A DNA stretch of 64,000 nucleotides, taken from positions 1-64,000 of the forward strand of contig NZ_BOML01000088.1 in the NCBI RefSeq assembly GCF_016862175.1, read 5' to 3'. The position numbers and the translations under genes were made by a program. This DNA comes from Paractinoplanes durhamensis (GTDB taxonomy: Bacteria > Actinomycetota > Actinomycetes > Mycobacteriales > Micromonosporaceae). Shown piece by piece: positions 26,471 to 37,200 of the stretch (position 1 is its first letter; the number at the start of each line of letters is the position of its first letter). The notes beneath the pieces are model-generated. The model was not told the DNA's origin, ran no database searches, and saw only the letters and a program-made list of their open reading frames with translations.

Positions 26471-27439
26471 ATGAGCACAATCCTGGTCCTGGTCCGCCAC
26501 GACGGCGGGACCGTCCAGAAGTCGAGCCTGGAACTTCTGACTCTGGCCCGCCGGCTCGGTGATCCCGCGGCGGTCGTCCACGGCGACGTGAGCGACGCCC
26601 TGGTCGACGCCCTCGGCCGGCACGGCGCGACAACCGTGTACGCGGTCACCCCGCTCACCCCACCGGCGTACCCGCCGGTGGCCGAGGCGCTGGCAGTGGC
26701 CGAACTCGCCGCCCGCACCGCCCCGGCCGCCGTCCTGATCACCTCCGGGCCGCTCGGCACCGAGGTCGCGGCCCGCGTCGCGGTCCGGCTGGACGCCGGC
26801 ATCGTCACCGATGCGGTACAGGTGCGCGCCGAGGCCGGTGGCCCGGTGGTCACCCAGTCGGTGTTCGCCGGCACCTGGCTGGTGGAGGGCCGGGTGCGCC
26901 GCGGCACGCCGATCATCACCGTACGGCCGAACGCCGTCACTCCGGAGCCGGTGGCGACCCCCGTCCGGCCGGTTGTCGAGCGCGTCGATCTGGAGGATCC
27001 GGCCTCACCCGCGGTCCCCCGGGTGGTGGCGCGCCGTCCGAAGGCAACGACCGGGCGGCCGGAACTGACTGAGGCCACCGTCGTCGTCGCGGGCGGCCGC
27101 GGTGTCGGTTCCGCCGAAGGCTTCCGGCTGATCGAGCGGCTGGCCGACGTACTCGGTGGCGCGGTCGGGGCGTCCCGGGCCGCCACCGACCTGACCTGGT
27201 GCCCGCACGAGCTGCAGATCGGGCAGACCGGCAAGACGGTCGCCCCTCAGCTGTACGTGGCCGGCGGCATCTCCGGGGCGATCCAGCACCGGGCCGGCAT
27301 GCAGGGATCCCGGACCATCGTGGCGATCAACAAGGACCCGAAGGCGCCGATCTTCCAGATCGCCGACTTCGGCGTGGTGGGCGACCTGCACGTCGTCCTG
27401 CCGGCGTTGATCGGTGAGATCGAAAATCGAAGAGGCTGA
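26471..27439 (+). CDS. etfA: Electron transfer flavoprotein, alpha subunit
   Basis: 322 residues. The C-terminal FAD domain is diagnostic: LYVAGGISGAIQHRAGMQGS and TIVAINKDPKAPIFQIADFG. The N-terminal domain matches EtfA, with a somewhat acid- and Pro-rich linker in the middle. With EtfB it forms a soluble heterodimer shuttling electrons from flavin dehydrogenases to a membrane oxidoreductase. The next gene begins three bases after its stop and encodes such an oxidoreductase, so the whole relay is encoded in one unit. Confidence 0.95.
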   Translation: MSTILVLVRHDGGTVQKSSLELLTLARRLGDPAAVVHGDVSDALVDALGRHGATTVYAVTPLTPPAYPPVAEALAVAELAARTAPAAVLITSGPLGTEVAARVAVRLDAGIVTDAVQVRAEAGGPVVTQSVFAGTWLVEGRVRRGTPIITVRPNAVTPEPVATPVRPVVERVDLEDPASPAVPRVVARRPKATTGRPELTEATVVVAGGRGVGSAEGFRLIERLADVLGGAVGASRAATDLTWCPHELQIGQTGKTVAPQLYVAGGISGAIQHRAGMQGSRTIVAINKDPKAPIFQIADFGVVGDLHVVLPALIGEIENRRG

Positions 27440-27442
27440 GGC

Positions 27443-29590
27443 ATGGCGCTGCGCATGATCCTCGGACTGGTGATGACCGGGCTGGCGTTCACGGTCGCCG
27501 GCCGGCGGCTCGCCATGCTCGTCCGGCTCGGCCGGGTGGCCCAGCCGGTCGAGCCGGGCCGCACCCGCGGCGGGGCCGCCCGGCTGCGCGCCGAACTCAC
27601 CGAGGTCCTCGGCCAGCGCAAGCTGCTGACCTGGACCGTTCCGGGGTTGGCGCACGTGCTGGCGTTCTGGGGTTTTCTGGTCCTCGGCCTGACCGTGATC
27701 GAGGGGTACGGTGCGCTGTTCCAGCGCGACTTCCACCTGCCGCTCATCGGGAACCAGCCCTGGCTCGGCTTCCTGGAGGACCTGTTCGTCGTCGCGACCC
27801 TGGCGTCGGTGCTCATCTTCGCGGCGATCCGGATCCGGCACTCGCCCGCCCGGGAAGGCCGCGGCTCACGCTTCTTCGGTTCGCACCTGGACGCCGCCTG
27901 GCTGGTGCTGTTCATGATCTTCAACGTGGTGTGGAGCCTGGTGCTCTACCGCGGTGCCCAGATCAACACCGGCAATTTCCCGTACCGCAGCGGCGCCTTC
28001 GTCTCCGAGGCCGTGGCCCGGCTGATCCGGCCGCTCGGCGCGACCGGTAACGACGTCGTGGAGACCGCCGGTCTACTCACCGCGCTCGGCATCCTCCTGC
28101 TGTTCCTGGTTCTCGTGGTGCACTCCAAGCACCTGCACATCTTCACCGCGGCCGGCAACGTGGCGTTCGGCCGCCGGCCGCGGGCGCTGGGCGCCCTGCT
28201 GCCGGTGTACTCCGCGGGCAAGCCGGTCGACTTCGAGGACCCCGGCGAACATGACCGGATCGGCCGCGCCTCGATCGAGGACTTCACCTGGAAAGGCCTG
28301 CTCGACTTCGCCACCTGCACGGAGTGCGGGCGGTGCCAGTCGCAGTGCCCGGCCTGGAACACCGGCAAGCCGCTGTCCCCCAAATCGCTGGTCATGGATT
28401 TGCGTGACCATGCTCTCGCCGCCGCGCCGTACCTGCTGGCCGGTGCCAAGTCCCGGGTGGACGCGCTGGCCGCGGCCGCCGCGCAGACCCCGCTGGTCGG
28501 CACCGACGGCGTCATCCACCCGGACGTGCTCTGGTCGTGCACCACCTGCGGCGCCTGCGTGGAGCAGTGCCCGGTCGACATCGAGCACGTCGACCACATC
28601 GTCGACATGCGTCGCTACCAGGTGCTGATGGAGTCCAGTTTCCCGCCCGAGGCCGGAGTGCTGCTGCGCAACCTCGAACATGCCGGTGATCCGTGGGGCC
28701 GGGGAGCCGGGGCCCGTACCGAATGGACCGCGGGGCTCGACTTCCCGGTGCGCACGCTGGACGGCGACCGGCTTCCCGACGACGTCGAATACCTGTTCTG
28801 GGTGGGCTGCGCCGGCGCCTTCGACGACCGCGCGCAACGCACCAGCCGCGCAGTGGCCCAACTGCTGCACACCGCCGGGGTGCGGTTCGCGGTGCTCGGC
28901 AGCGGCGAGACGTGTACCGGCGACCCGGCCCGGCGGATCGGCCACGAGGTGCTGTTCCAGCAGCTCGCCGCCCAGAACGTGGAGACCCTCGACAGCGCGG
29001 GCGTCCGCCGGATCGTGGCGACCTGCGCGCACTGTTTCAACACCCTGGCCAACGAGTACCCGCAACTGGGCGGGAACTACGAGGTGCTGCATCACACGCA
29101 ACTGCTGGCCCGACTCGTCGCCGACGGCCGCCTCACCCCGGTGACGCCGGTCGACGCCACCGTCACCTACCACGATCCGTGCTACCTCGGCCGGCACAAC
29201 CGGATCTTCACCCCTCCTCGCGAGATTCTCGGCAACCTGCCCGGCGTCCGCCTGGCGGAACCGGAGCGCACCCGGGAGAAGTCCTTCTGCTGCGGCGCCG
29301 GCGGGGCCCGGATGTGGCTGGACGAGACGCTCGGCACCCGGATCAACGAGAAGCGGACCGACGAACTGCTCGAGACCGGGCCGGACATGGTCGCGGCGGC
29401 CTGCCCCTATTGCGTCGACATGCTCGCCGACGGGGTGGCGCTGCGCCGGCAGCAGGGCCGGGCCGGCACCCACGTCACGGTGACCGACGTGGCCGAGATC
29501 CTGTTGCGCGCCGTACACGATCCCGCCGCCCCGCCGACCGGCGCGGACCGGCCGGCACCCATCACCGCGGACGACCCCGGAAGGACCTAG
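27443..29590 (+). CDS. etfD: EtfD-type membrane ETF:quinone oxidoreductase (Fe-S)
   Basis: 715 residues. About five membrane segments in the first 230 residues resemble a NarI-like cytochrome b domain, with the histidines of VVHSKHLHIF near the last one. Two 4Fe-4S motifs follow: Cys292, 295, 298, 302 and Cys366, 369, 372, 376. The C-terminal half has two cysteine-rich (CCG) domains as in heterodisulfide reductase, for example CCGAGGARMW. This plan is that of EtfD of mycobacteria, which oxidises ETF and reduces menaquinone and is needed for fatty-acid and sterol oxidation there. Direct linkage to etfBA and the dehydrogenase supports that role here. Confidence 0.88.
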   Translation: MALRMILGLVMTGLAFTVAGRRLAMLVRLGRVAQPVEPGRTRGGAARLRAELTEVLGQRKLLTWTVPGLAHVLAFWGFLVLGLTVIEGYGALFQRDFHLPLIGNQPWLGFLEDLFVVATLASVLIFAAIRIRHSPAREGRGSRFFGSHLDAAWLVLFMIFNVVWSLVLYRGAQINTGNFPYRSGAFVSEAVARLIRPLGATGNDVVETAGLLTALGILLLFLVLVVHSKHLHIFTAAGNVAFGRRPRALGALLPVYSAGKPVDFEDPGEHDRIGRASIEDFTWKGLLDFATCTECGRCQSQCPAWNTGKPLSPKSLVMDLRDHALAAAPYLLAGAKSRVDALAAAAAQTPLVGTDGVIHPDVLWSCTTCGACVEQCPVDIEHVDHIVDMRRYQVLMESSFPPEAGVLLRNLEHAGDPWGRGAGARTEWTAGLDFPVRTLDGDRLPDDVEYLFWVGCAGAFDDRAQRTSRAVAQLLHTAGVRFAVLGSGETCTGDPARRIGHEVLFQQLAAQNVETLDSAGVRRIVATCAHCFNTLANEYPQLGGNYEVLHHTQLLARLVADGRLTPVTPVDATVTYHDPCYLGRHNRIFTPPREILGNLPGVRLAEPERTREKSFCCGAGGARMWLDETLGTRINEKRTDELLETGPDMVAAACPYCVDMLADGVALRRQQGRAGTHVTVTDVAEILLRAVHDPAAPPTGADRPAPITADDPGRT

Positions 29591-29592
29591 CC

Positions 29593-31284
29593 ATGACGAC
29601 GACCACCGGCCTCGACCGGGACACGCTCCACCTCATGCTGTCCTCGCTGGACGACTTCGTCGCCCAGGAACTGCCGGAGAGCCGACGACTCGACCTCGAC
29701 CGTGACGACATCTGTCCCGAACAGACGATCCGCGCGATGTGCGGCGACGACCTCGGCGTACACCTGGTCTTCATCCCGGAGGAGTACGGCGGCCTGGGCG
29801 GTGGCGCGTTCGACTCGTACCGGATCTGCGAGCGGATGGCCCGGATCGACATCGGCGTCGCCACCGGGGTGTTCGCCACCTTCCTGGGCAGCGATCCGAT
29901 CCTGGTCGGCGCCACCCCGGAGCAGCGCAAGGAGTGGCTCGGCCGGATCGCCGAGCAGGGCGTGCTGTTCGCCTACGGCGCCACCGAACCGGAGGCGGGC
30001 AGCGACCTGGGCGCGCTGACCACCACGGCAACGCCGGTCGAGTCCGACGGCCGGGTCACCGGGTACCGGCTGACCGGGCGCAAACAGTGGATCAGCAACG
30101 GGTCCATCGCGGACTTCTGCACGATCCTCGCCCTCGCCCCGGGCGGGCCGTCGTGGTTCGTCGTCGAGCGGGGCACACCCGGCTTCTCCGCCGCCACCCC
30201 CGAGGACAAGCACGGGATCAGGCTGTCGAACACCGCGGCGTTGTTCCTCGACGACGTGCTGGTGCCGGCCGAGAACCTGATCGGCCGGGTCGAGGGCCGC
30301 GGGCTCGTCCAGGCGCAGCAGGTCTTCGGCTACACGCGGGTGATGGTCGCGGCGTTCGGACTGGGCGGCGGCTGGGAGGCACTCGACCGGGCCATCGCCT
30401 ACTCCGTCAACCGGATCCAGGGCGGTACGCCGCTGTCCGAGAAGCAGGGCTACACCCACAAGCTCATCGTGCCGCACGCGGTGCGCCTGGAAGCCGCTCG
30501 CGCCTTCCTCGAGGAGACCTCCGGGCTGCTCGACGCCGGCGCGGCGGACGGGGCGCTGAACACCGCGGGCGCCATCGCGAAATATCTGGCCACCGAGGCC
30601 GGCAACGCTGCGGCCGAGGCCGCGATCCAGGCACACGGCGGGTACGGCTACACCCGGCCCTATCTGGTGGAGAAGATCAAACGGGACGTCCGGATCACCA
30701 CCATCTACGAGGGCACGTCGGAGATCCTCGAGATGACGATCGCCCGGGACCGATGGCAGCAGCATCTGAAGACGGCCGGCCGCTTCCACCGGGACATGGC
30801 ACGGCAACTCGCCGAACTGCCGCCGGAGTCCGGCGGGCCGACCGCGGCTCTGGCACTGGACTGCCTCGCCGCGGTGCTCGACGCCTGCCGTACCGGCCGG
30901 CTCACCCGCAGCCAGCACATCCTGCTACGCCTCGGTGAGCTGATCGCGTACGCCGAGAGCGCCGGCGCCCTCGCCCGCCGCGCCGCCGCGGCCGCCGCCG
31001 GCACGTTGCCGGAGAAGGCCGACCGGCGATTCGCACCGGCCGCTCTGGCGGCGATCAGCCGCGTCTTCGCCCGGGACACCGCGCTGAAGCTCGCCGACGA
31101 AGGCCTGCGGTGGATCGTCGGGGCGCAGCCGGCCCCCACCGGGCCGGATCCCCGGCCGGACCTGGCCGCCGGGCTTCCGCTGGACCGGGTACGCCTCGCG
31201 CAGGCCGGCCTGCTCGCCGACCTGGACGACATCGCCGACGCCCTGTACGACCGGACATCTCCTGCGGAGGTTGCGTCATCATGA
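29593..31284 (+). CDS. Acyl-CoA dehydrogenase, long VLCAD/ACAD9-like form
   Basis: 563 residues. The catalytic core is complete: FAYGATEPEAGSDLGAL, the flavin-contacting KQWISNGSIADF, QAHGGYGYTRPY and TTIYEGTSEILEM with the presumed base Glu373. About 150 extra C-terminal residues follow, as in VLCAD/ACAD9-type enzymes. It removes two hydrogens from an acyl thioester, giving a trans-2-enoyl product and reducing ETF. The gene starts two bases after etfD and its stop overlaps the synthase ATG, so it is translated with the synthase. In this setting it might desaturate the newly made chain or act in priming or turnover; the direction cannot be told from sequence. Confidence 0.9.
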   Translation: MTTTTGLDRDTLHLMLSSLDDFVAQELPESRRLDLDRDDICPEQTIRAMCGDDLGVHLVFIPEEYGGLGGGAFDSYRICERMARIDIGVATGVFATFLGSDPILVGATPEQRKEWLGRIAEQGVLFAYGATEPEAGSDLGALTTTATPVESDGRVTGYRLTGRKQWISNGSIADFCTILALAPGGPSWFVVERGTPGFSAATPEDKHGIRLSNTAALFLDDVLVPAENLIGRVEGRGLVQAQQVFGYTRVMVAAFGLGGGWEALDRAIAYSVNRIQGGTPLSEKQGYTHKLIVPHAVRLEAARAFLEETSGLLDAGAADGALNTAGAIAKYLATEAGNAAAEAAIQAHGGYGYTRPYLVEKIKRDVRITTIYEGTSEILEMTIARDRWQQHLKTAGRFHRDMARQLAELPPESGGPTAALALDCLAAVLDACRTGRLTRSQHILLRLGELIAYAESAGALARRAAAAAAGTLPEKADRRFAPAALAAISRVFARDTALKLADEGLRWIVGAQPAPTGPDPRPDLAAGLPLDRVRLAQAGLLADLDDIADALYDRTSPAEVASS

Positions 31285-34200
31285 CTGTCCCCCACGCCGC
31301 GCCCGCTCCCGTCGCCGTCGTCGGACTCGGCGCCATCATGCCCGACGCGCCGGACGCCGCCACGTTCTGGACGAACATCAAAGGCGGCCGCTACTCCATC
31401 AGCGACGTGCCGCCGGAGCGCTGGGATCCCGGGCTCTTCTACGACCCGGACCCGCACGCCCCCGACAAGACGTACTCGCGGATCGGCGGCTGGGTCCGCG
31501 ACTTCACCTGGGATCCGCTCGGCTGGCGGCTGCCCGTGCCGCCGGCCGTCTCCGCCCAGATGGAGGACGGCCAGAAATGGTCGGTCGCCGCCGCCCGGTC
31601 GGCCCTGCTCGACGCGGGCTGGCCGGACTGGACGGTGGATCCGGAGCGGGTCGCGGTCATCATCGGCAACGCCATCGGCGGTGACAAGCAGTACCGCACC
31701 GTCCTGCGGGTGCAGCTGGCCGAGGTGGCACACCGGCTGAGCGCCGCGCCGTCGTTCGCGGCGCTGCCGCCGGCGGTGCGTTCCGCGGTCCTGGCCGAGA
31801 CCCGCGAGTCGTTCCTGGCCGGGCTGCCGGAGATCACCGAGGACACCATGCCCGGCGAACTGGCGAACGTGATCGCGGGCCGGATCGCCAACCTCTTCAA
31901 CTTCCGCGGCCCCAACTTCACCACCGACGCGGCGTGCGCCTCCGGACTGGCCGCGATGTCCGCGGCGGTCCGCGGATTGCAGGCCGGCGACTTCGACGCC
32001 GCGGTCACCGGCGGGGTCGACCGCAACATGAATGCGGCCGCGTTCGTGAAGTTCTGCAAGATCGGTGCACTGTCGGCCACCGGCACGCGACCGTTCGACG
32101 CCGGCGCCGACGGGTTCGTGATGGGAGAGGGCGCAGCACTGTTCGTCCTGAAGCGCCTGGCCGACGCCGAACGGGACGGCGATCGCATCTATGCCGTCCT
32201 GCTCGGCCTCGGCGGCTCCAGCGACGGCCGTGGCAAGGGCATCACCGCCCCGAACCCGGTCGGGCAGCGGCTCGCGGTGGAGCGTGCCTGGCAGATCGCC
32301 GGGCTGGACCCGGCGCTGGCCACCTGCGTGGAGGCGCACGGCACCTCGACGCGGGTCGGTGACGCCACCGAGCTCGGCAGCCTCAGCGAGGTGTTCGCCA
32401 AGGCCGGCGCGACGACCGGTTCCATCGCGCTCGGCTCGGTCAAGTCCAACATCGGCCACCTCAAGGCCGCGGCGGGCGCAGCCGGGCTGCTCAAGACGGT
32501 CCTCGGCCTGCACGAGAAGGTGCTCGCCCCGAGTCTGCACTTCGTGCAGCCCAACCCGAACGTGGACTGGGACGCCATCCCGTTCCGGGTCAACACCGAA
32601 CTGCGCGAGTGGCCGGCGCCCCGGCACGGCATCCGGTGCGCCGGGGTCAGCGCCTTCGGCTTCGGCGGCACCAATTTCCACGCGGTCGTCGAGGAGTACC
32701 GGCCCGGGCGGCACCGCCCGCCGGGCCAGACCTCCCGCTCGTACGCCGGGGCGGACCTCGGCCGGCGCACATCCGCGTCAGCCGGTGTGCCGGAGCCGGC
32801 TGCGGTCTCGGCCGGCGTGCCGAGGCCTCCGCTGCGTGGTGCGGCGGTCGTCGGTGGCCGGGACGCGGCCGACGTGGCCGGGCAGCTGGCCCGGCTGGCA
32901 GCCGACGCGGCGGCAGGCCGGGCTCCCGCTCCCGCAGCGCCCGATCCCGCGCTCGCCGGTGCGGCCGTCCGGGTCGCCATCGACTACGCCGACGCCGCCG
33001 ACCTCGCGGCCAAGGCCACCAAGGCGGTCGAGGCGCTGCGTGCCGACGATCCGGCCCGCTGGCGGCTGCTGCGCGCCCAGGGCGTGTTCCGGGGACGCGG
33101 CGCTCCGGGCCGGATGGCGTTCCTCTACACCGGACAGGGCTCGCAGTACGTGAACATGCTGCACGAGCTGCGCGCCCGTGAACCCGTCGTGGCCGAGGCC
33201 TTCGCCGAGGCGGACCGGGTGATGGCGCCGCTGCTGGGCCGGCCGCTGTCGGCGTACATCTTCGACGAGGGAACCGACGAGGCCACCCGCCGGCGGCTGG
33301 AACAGCAACTGATGCAGACCGAGATCACCCAGCCCGCGGTGCTGGCCACCGACCTGGCGCTGACCCGGCTGCTGGACTCCTACGGCCTGCGCCCCGACCT
33401 GGTGATGGGCCACAGCCTCGGCGAGTACGGCGCCCTGGTCGCCGCCGGCGCGCTGTCGTTCGAGGCGGCCCTGGAGGCGGTCAGCGCCCGTGGCCGGGAG
33501 ATGGCCAGCCTCACCATGACCGACAACGGCGCGATGGTGGCGGTGTTCGGCCCGCTCGAGGAGATCGAGCGAATCGTGGCGGAGACCGACGGATACGTCG
33601 TCGTCGCGAACATCAACAGCAGCAAGCAGGCGGTCGTCGGCGGCGCCACCGAGGCGGTGCAGCGGGCGACCACGGCGTTCCAGCAGGCCGGCCTGACCGC
33701 CACCCGGATCCCGGTCAGCCACGCCTTCCACACCTCGATCGTCGCTCCGGCCAGCGAGCCGCTCAAGGTGGCGCTGCGCCGACTCGACGTCCGGGCACCG
33801 GCACTTCCCATCGTCGCCAACGTGACCGGCGAGTTCTACCCGGCCGACGCCGACGTCGAGACCATGCTCGACCTGCTCGGCCGGCAGGTCGCGTCGCCGG
33901 TGCAGTTCGTCCGGGGACTGCGCACGCTGTACGCCGCCGGCGCCCGGGTCTTCGTGGAGGTCGGCCCGAAGAAGGCCCTGCACGGATTCGTCGAGGACGT
34001 CCTCGGTGACGACGTGACGGCGTTGTTCACCAACCACCCGAAGGCCGGCGACGTGGTGTCCTTCAACCAGGCGCTCTGCGGCCTGTATGCCGCCGGTCTG
34101 GGTTTCACCCCACCGGCCGCCGGCCGCCCAGCCATCTCGGAACCGATCGCCACCGGCAACCCGACCACTGCGGGGAGGACCCCCATGACCACCGACCGGT

Positions 34201-37200
34201 ACACCGAACTGGGCCACCTGTTCGCCGACGTCCTCGAACGCGGTATGCACGTCTACACCGGCTCCTCCCCCGGACGGCCACCGGCCACGGTCGCGGAGCC
34301 GGTGGTGGTGACCGGCGCCGCGCTCGGACTGCCCGGCGTCCAGCGGGTTTTCGACGACGAGAACGTGGCTCGGATCCTGGCCGGCCAGCAGTTCATCGAC
34401 ACCATCCCGCACCGGCTGCGCCGGGCGATGGTCGACCGGCACATCACCCGGCTGGTGAAGCGGGAATCCGGCGACCCCACGTTCGAGACGATCGACAACG
34501 AGTCCGACGTCGTCAAGCTCGCCGGCCGGGGCGCACCGGTCGATCTGGTCACCGAGTTCGGCGTCGACGCCGAACGCGACGTGGCGCTCGACAACGCCAC
34601 CCGGCTGGCCATCGGCGCCGGGTTCGACGCGCTGCGCGACGCCGGCATCCCCCTGGTCAAGCAGTACAAGACGACCACCCTGGGTACCACTCTGCCCGAC
34701 CGCTGGGGCCTGCCCGCCTCGATGCGCGACGACACCGGGGTGATTTTCGCGTCGGCGTTCCCGGGCTACGACAACTTCGCCAAGGACATCGAGCGGTACG
34801 TCACCGACCGGGGCCGCCGCGAGCAGTTGCTCGCCCTCGAGGCCGTCCGGGACCGGCTGGACGCCGACGGACCGGCCACCGCCGAGGTGGACCGGCGCAT
34901 CGTAGATCTGCGCCACCTGCTGGCCACCGATCCGTACGCCTTCGACCGGCGGTTCCTGTTCCGGACACTGTCCATGGGGCATTCCCAGTTCGCCGAGCTC
35001 ATCGGAGCCCGCGGGCCGAACACCCAGATCAACGCCGCCTGCGCGAGTACGACCCAGGCGACGGCACTGGCCGAGGACTGGATCCGGGCCGGCCGGTGCC
35101 GGCGGGTCGTCGTGGTGTCCGCCGATGACGCCACCTCCGACGCCCTGCTGCCCTGGCTGGCGTCCGGATTCCTCGCCTCCGGGGCGGCCGCGACCGACGA
35201 CATCGTCGAGGAGGCGGCGACGCCGTTCGACCGGCGGCGGCACGGCATGATCGTCGGGATGGGCGCCGCGGCATTCGTCGTCGAGTCCGCCGACGCGGCG
35301 CGCGAGCGGGGGCTGCAGCCGATCTGCGAGGTCCTCGGCGCGGTCACCGCGAACAGCGCGTTCCACGGCACCCGGCTCGACGTCGAGCACATCGGCCAGG
35401 TCATGGATCGGCTTCTCGAGCAGGCCGAGGCTCGCGGCGTGCGCCGCCACGCGATCGCGCCGGAAACCGTCTTCGTGTCGCACGAGACCTACACCCCGGC
35501 GCGCGGCGGCAGCGCGTCCGCCGAGATCAACGCGCTGCGCCGGGTGTTCGGCGCGGAGGCCGACGCCGTCGTCATCACGAACACCAAGGGCTTCACCGGG
35601 CATGCGATGGGTGCCGGTATCGAGGACGTGGTCGCGATCAAGGCGCTGGAGACCGGGCTGGTTCCGCCGGTGCCCAACTTCAAGGAGCCCGACCCCGAGC
35701 TGGGGTCGCTCAACCTGTCCACCGGCGGCGCCTACCCGGTGCGGTACGCGCTGCGGCTGGCGGCCGGTTTCGGCTCGCAGATCGCCATGTCACTGCTGCG
35801 CTGGACGCCGCTCGCGGACGGCCGGCACCGGGCGCCCAGCGAACTGGGCTACGCGTACCGGATCGTCGACCCGGCGGCGTGGCAACGCTGGCTGACCGAG
35901 GCGGGTGGCCCGGGCGCCCAGGTGGAGGTCCGGCAGCGCCGGTTGCGCGTCGCCGACAGCGGCGCGCCGGTGGCGCGACCCGCGCCGGCCGTCCCCGTGC
36001 CGGCCGCCGCCCCCGTGCCGGTGGCACCGTCGGTCGTCATCGACCAGCACGTCGCCGCGGCGCCGCCGGCCCGGCCGGCGCCGGCCGTGGAGCCTGCCGT
36101 CGCGCAGGTGACGGCACCGCCCGAGCCGATTCGGCCGGCGGCGGTCGAGCCGCCCGCCGGGGACCAGATCGCCGAGGCGGTGGTGGAGATCGTCTCGGGG
36201 CTGACGGGCTACCCGCCGGACCTGCTGGACGTGGACCTGGACCTGGAAGCGGATCTGGGTGTCGACACGGTCAAGCAGGCGGAGGTGTTCGCGGCGGTCC
36301 GGGAACGGTTCGCCGTGCCCCGCGACGACGAATTGCGGCTCCGCGACTTCCCGACCCTCAGCCACGTCATCGGCTGGGTCCGGGAAAAGACCGGCGAGCC
36401 GGCTTCGCGGGCGCGAGCCGGGGCCGGGTCGCCGAACACGGCAGCGGTCACCGGTGACGCGGCCACGGTCGTCGGTGACCTCGCGGCCACCGACGGGATC
36501 GTCCGGCGGATGCCGGTTGCGGCGCTGCGCCCGGAGTCGGCCGCCTGTGTCCCCACCGGCGTCACGCTGGACGCTGGCACCCGCGTCGTAGTGCTGCCCG
36601 ACCAGGGTGGCGTCGGCGACGCGCTGGTGACCCGGCTGACCCGGCTGGGGGTCCAGGTGGTGACCCTCGACCCCGACGACCCCGGCGCGGCTTTGGAGCC
36701 GGCCCTGGCCGCCGGTCCGGTGCACGGCGTGTACTGGCTGGCGGCGCTCGACGACGAGGGCGGACTGGACACGCTCGACCTCGGCGGCTGGCGGGCGGCG
36801 CTGAACCGGCGCGTTCGCGGCCTCTACACCACCATGCGGCGGCTCTACGACGACAGCCCGTTCCTGGTGACCGCGAGCAGGCTCGGCGGCTACCACGGCT
36901 ACGACGAGGCCGGCGCCACCTGCCCGATGGGCGGTGCGGTCACCGGCTTCGCCAAGGCATACCGCCGGGAGCGCCCGGACGCGTTGGTCAAGGCGGTCGA
37001 CTTCGAGGTCAGCCGGAAGACGGCGGCACCGGCGGACCGGCTGGTGGAGGAGACGCTGCGGGATCCCGGCTGCGTCGAAGTGGGGTACGCCGACGGCCGG
37101 CGCTGGGGGGTCGGCCTGGCGGAGCGGCCGTTCCCGGTCGCGGACGCCGAACTCGGCCCGGACCAGGTCTTCGTGGTCACCGGTGCGGCCGGCAGTATCG

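Noticed and set aside
31110..31280. Upstream start for the synthase within the dehydrogenase gene
   Set aside because: The residues before 31281 are an out-of-frame image of the dehydrogenase C-terminus, and GGAGG plus the ATGA overlap support 31281.
32778..35603. 941-codon minus-strand open frame inside the synthase gene
   Set aside because: Same reason: low-complexity product lying entirely antisense to clear catalytic domains.
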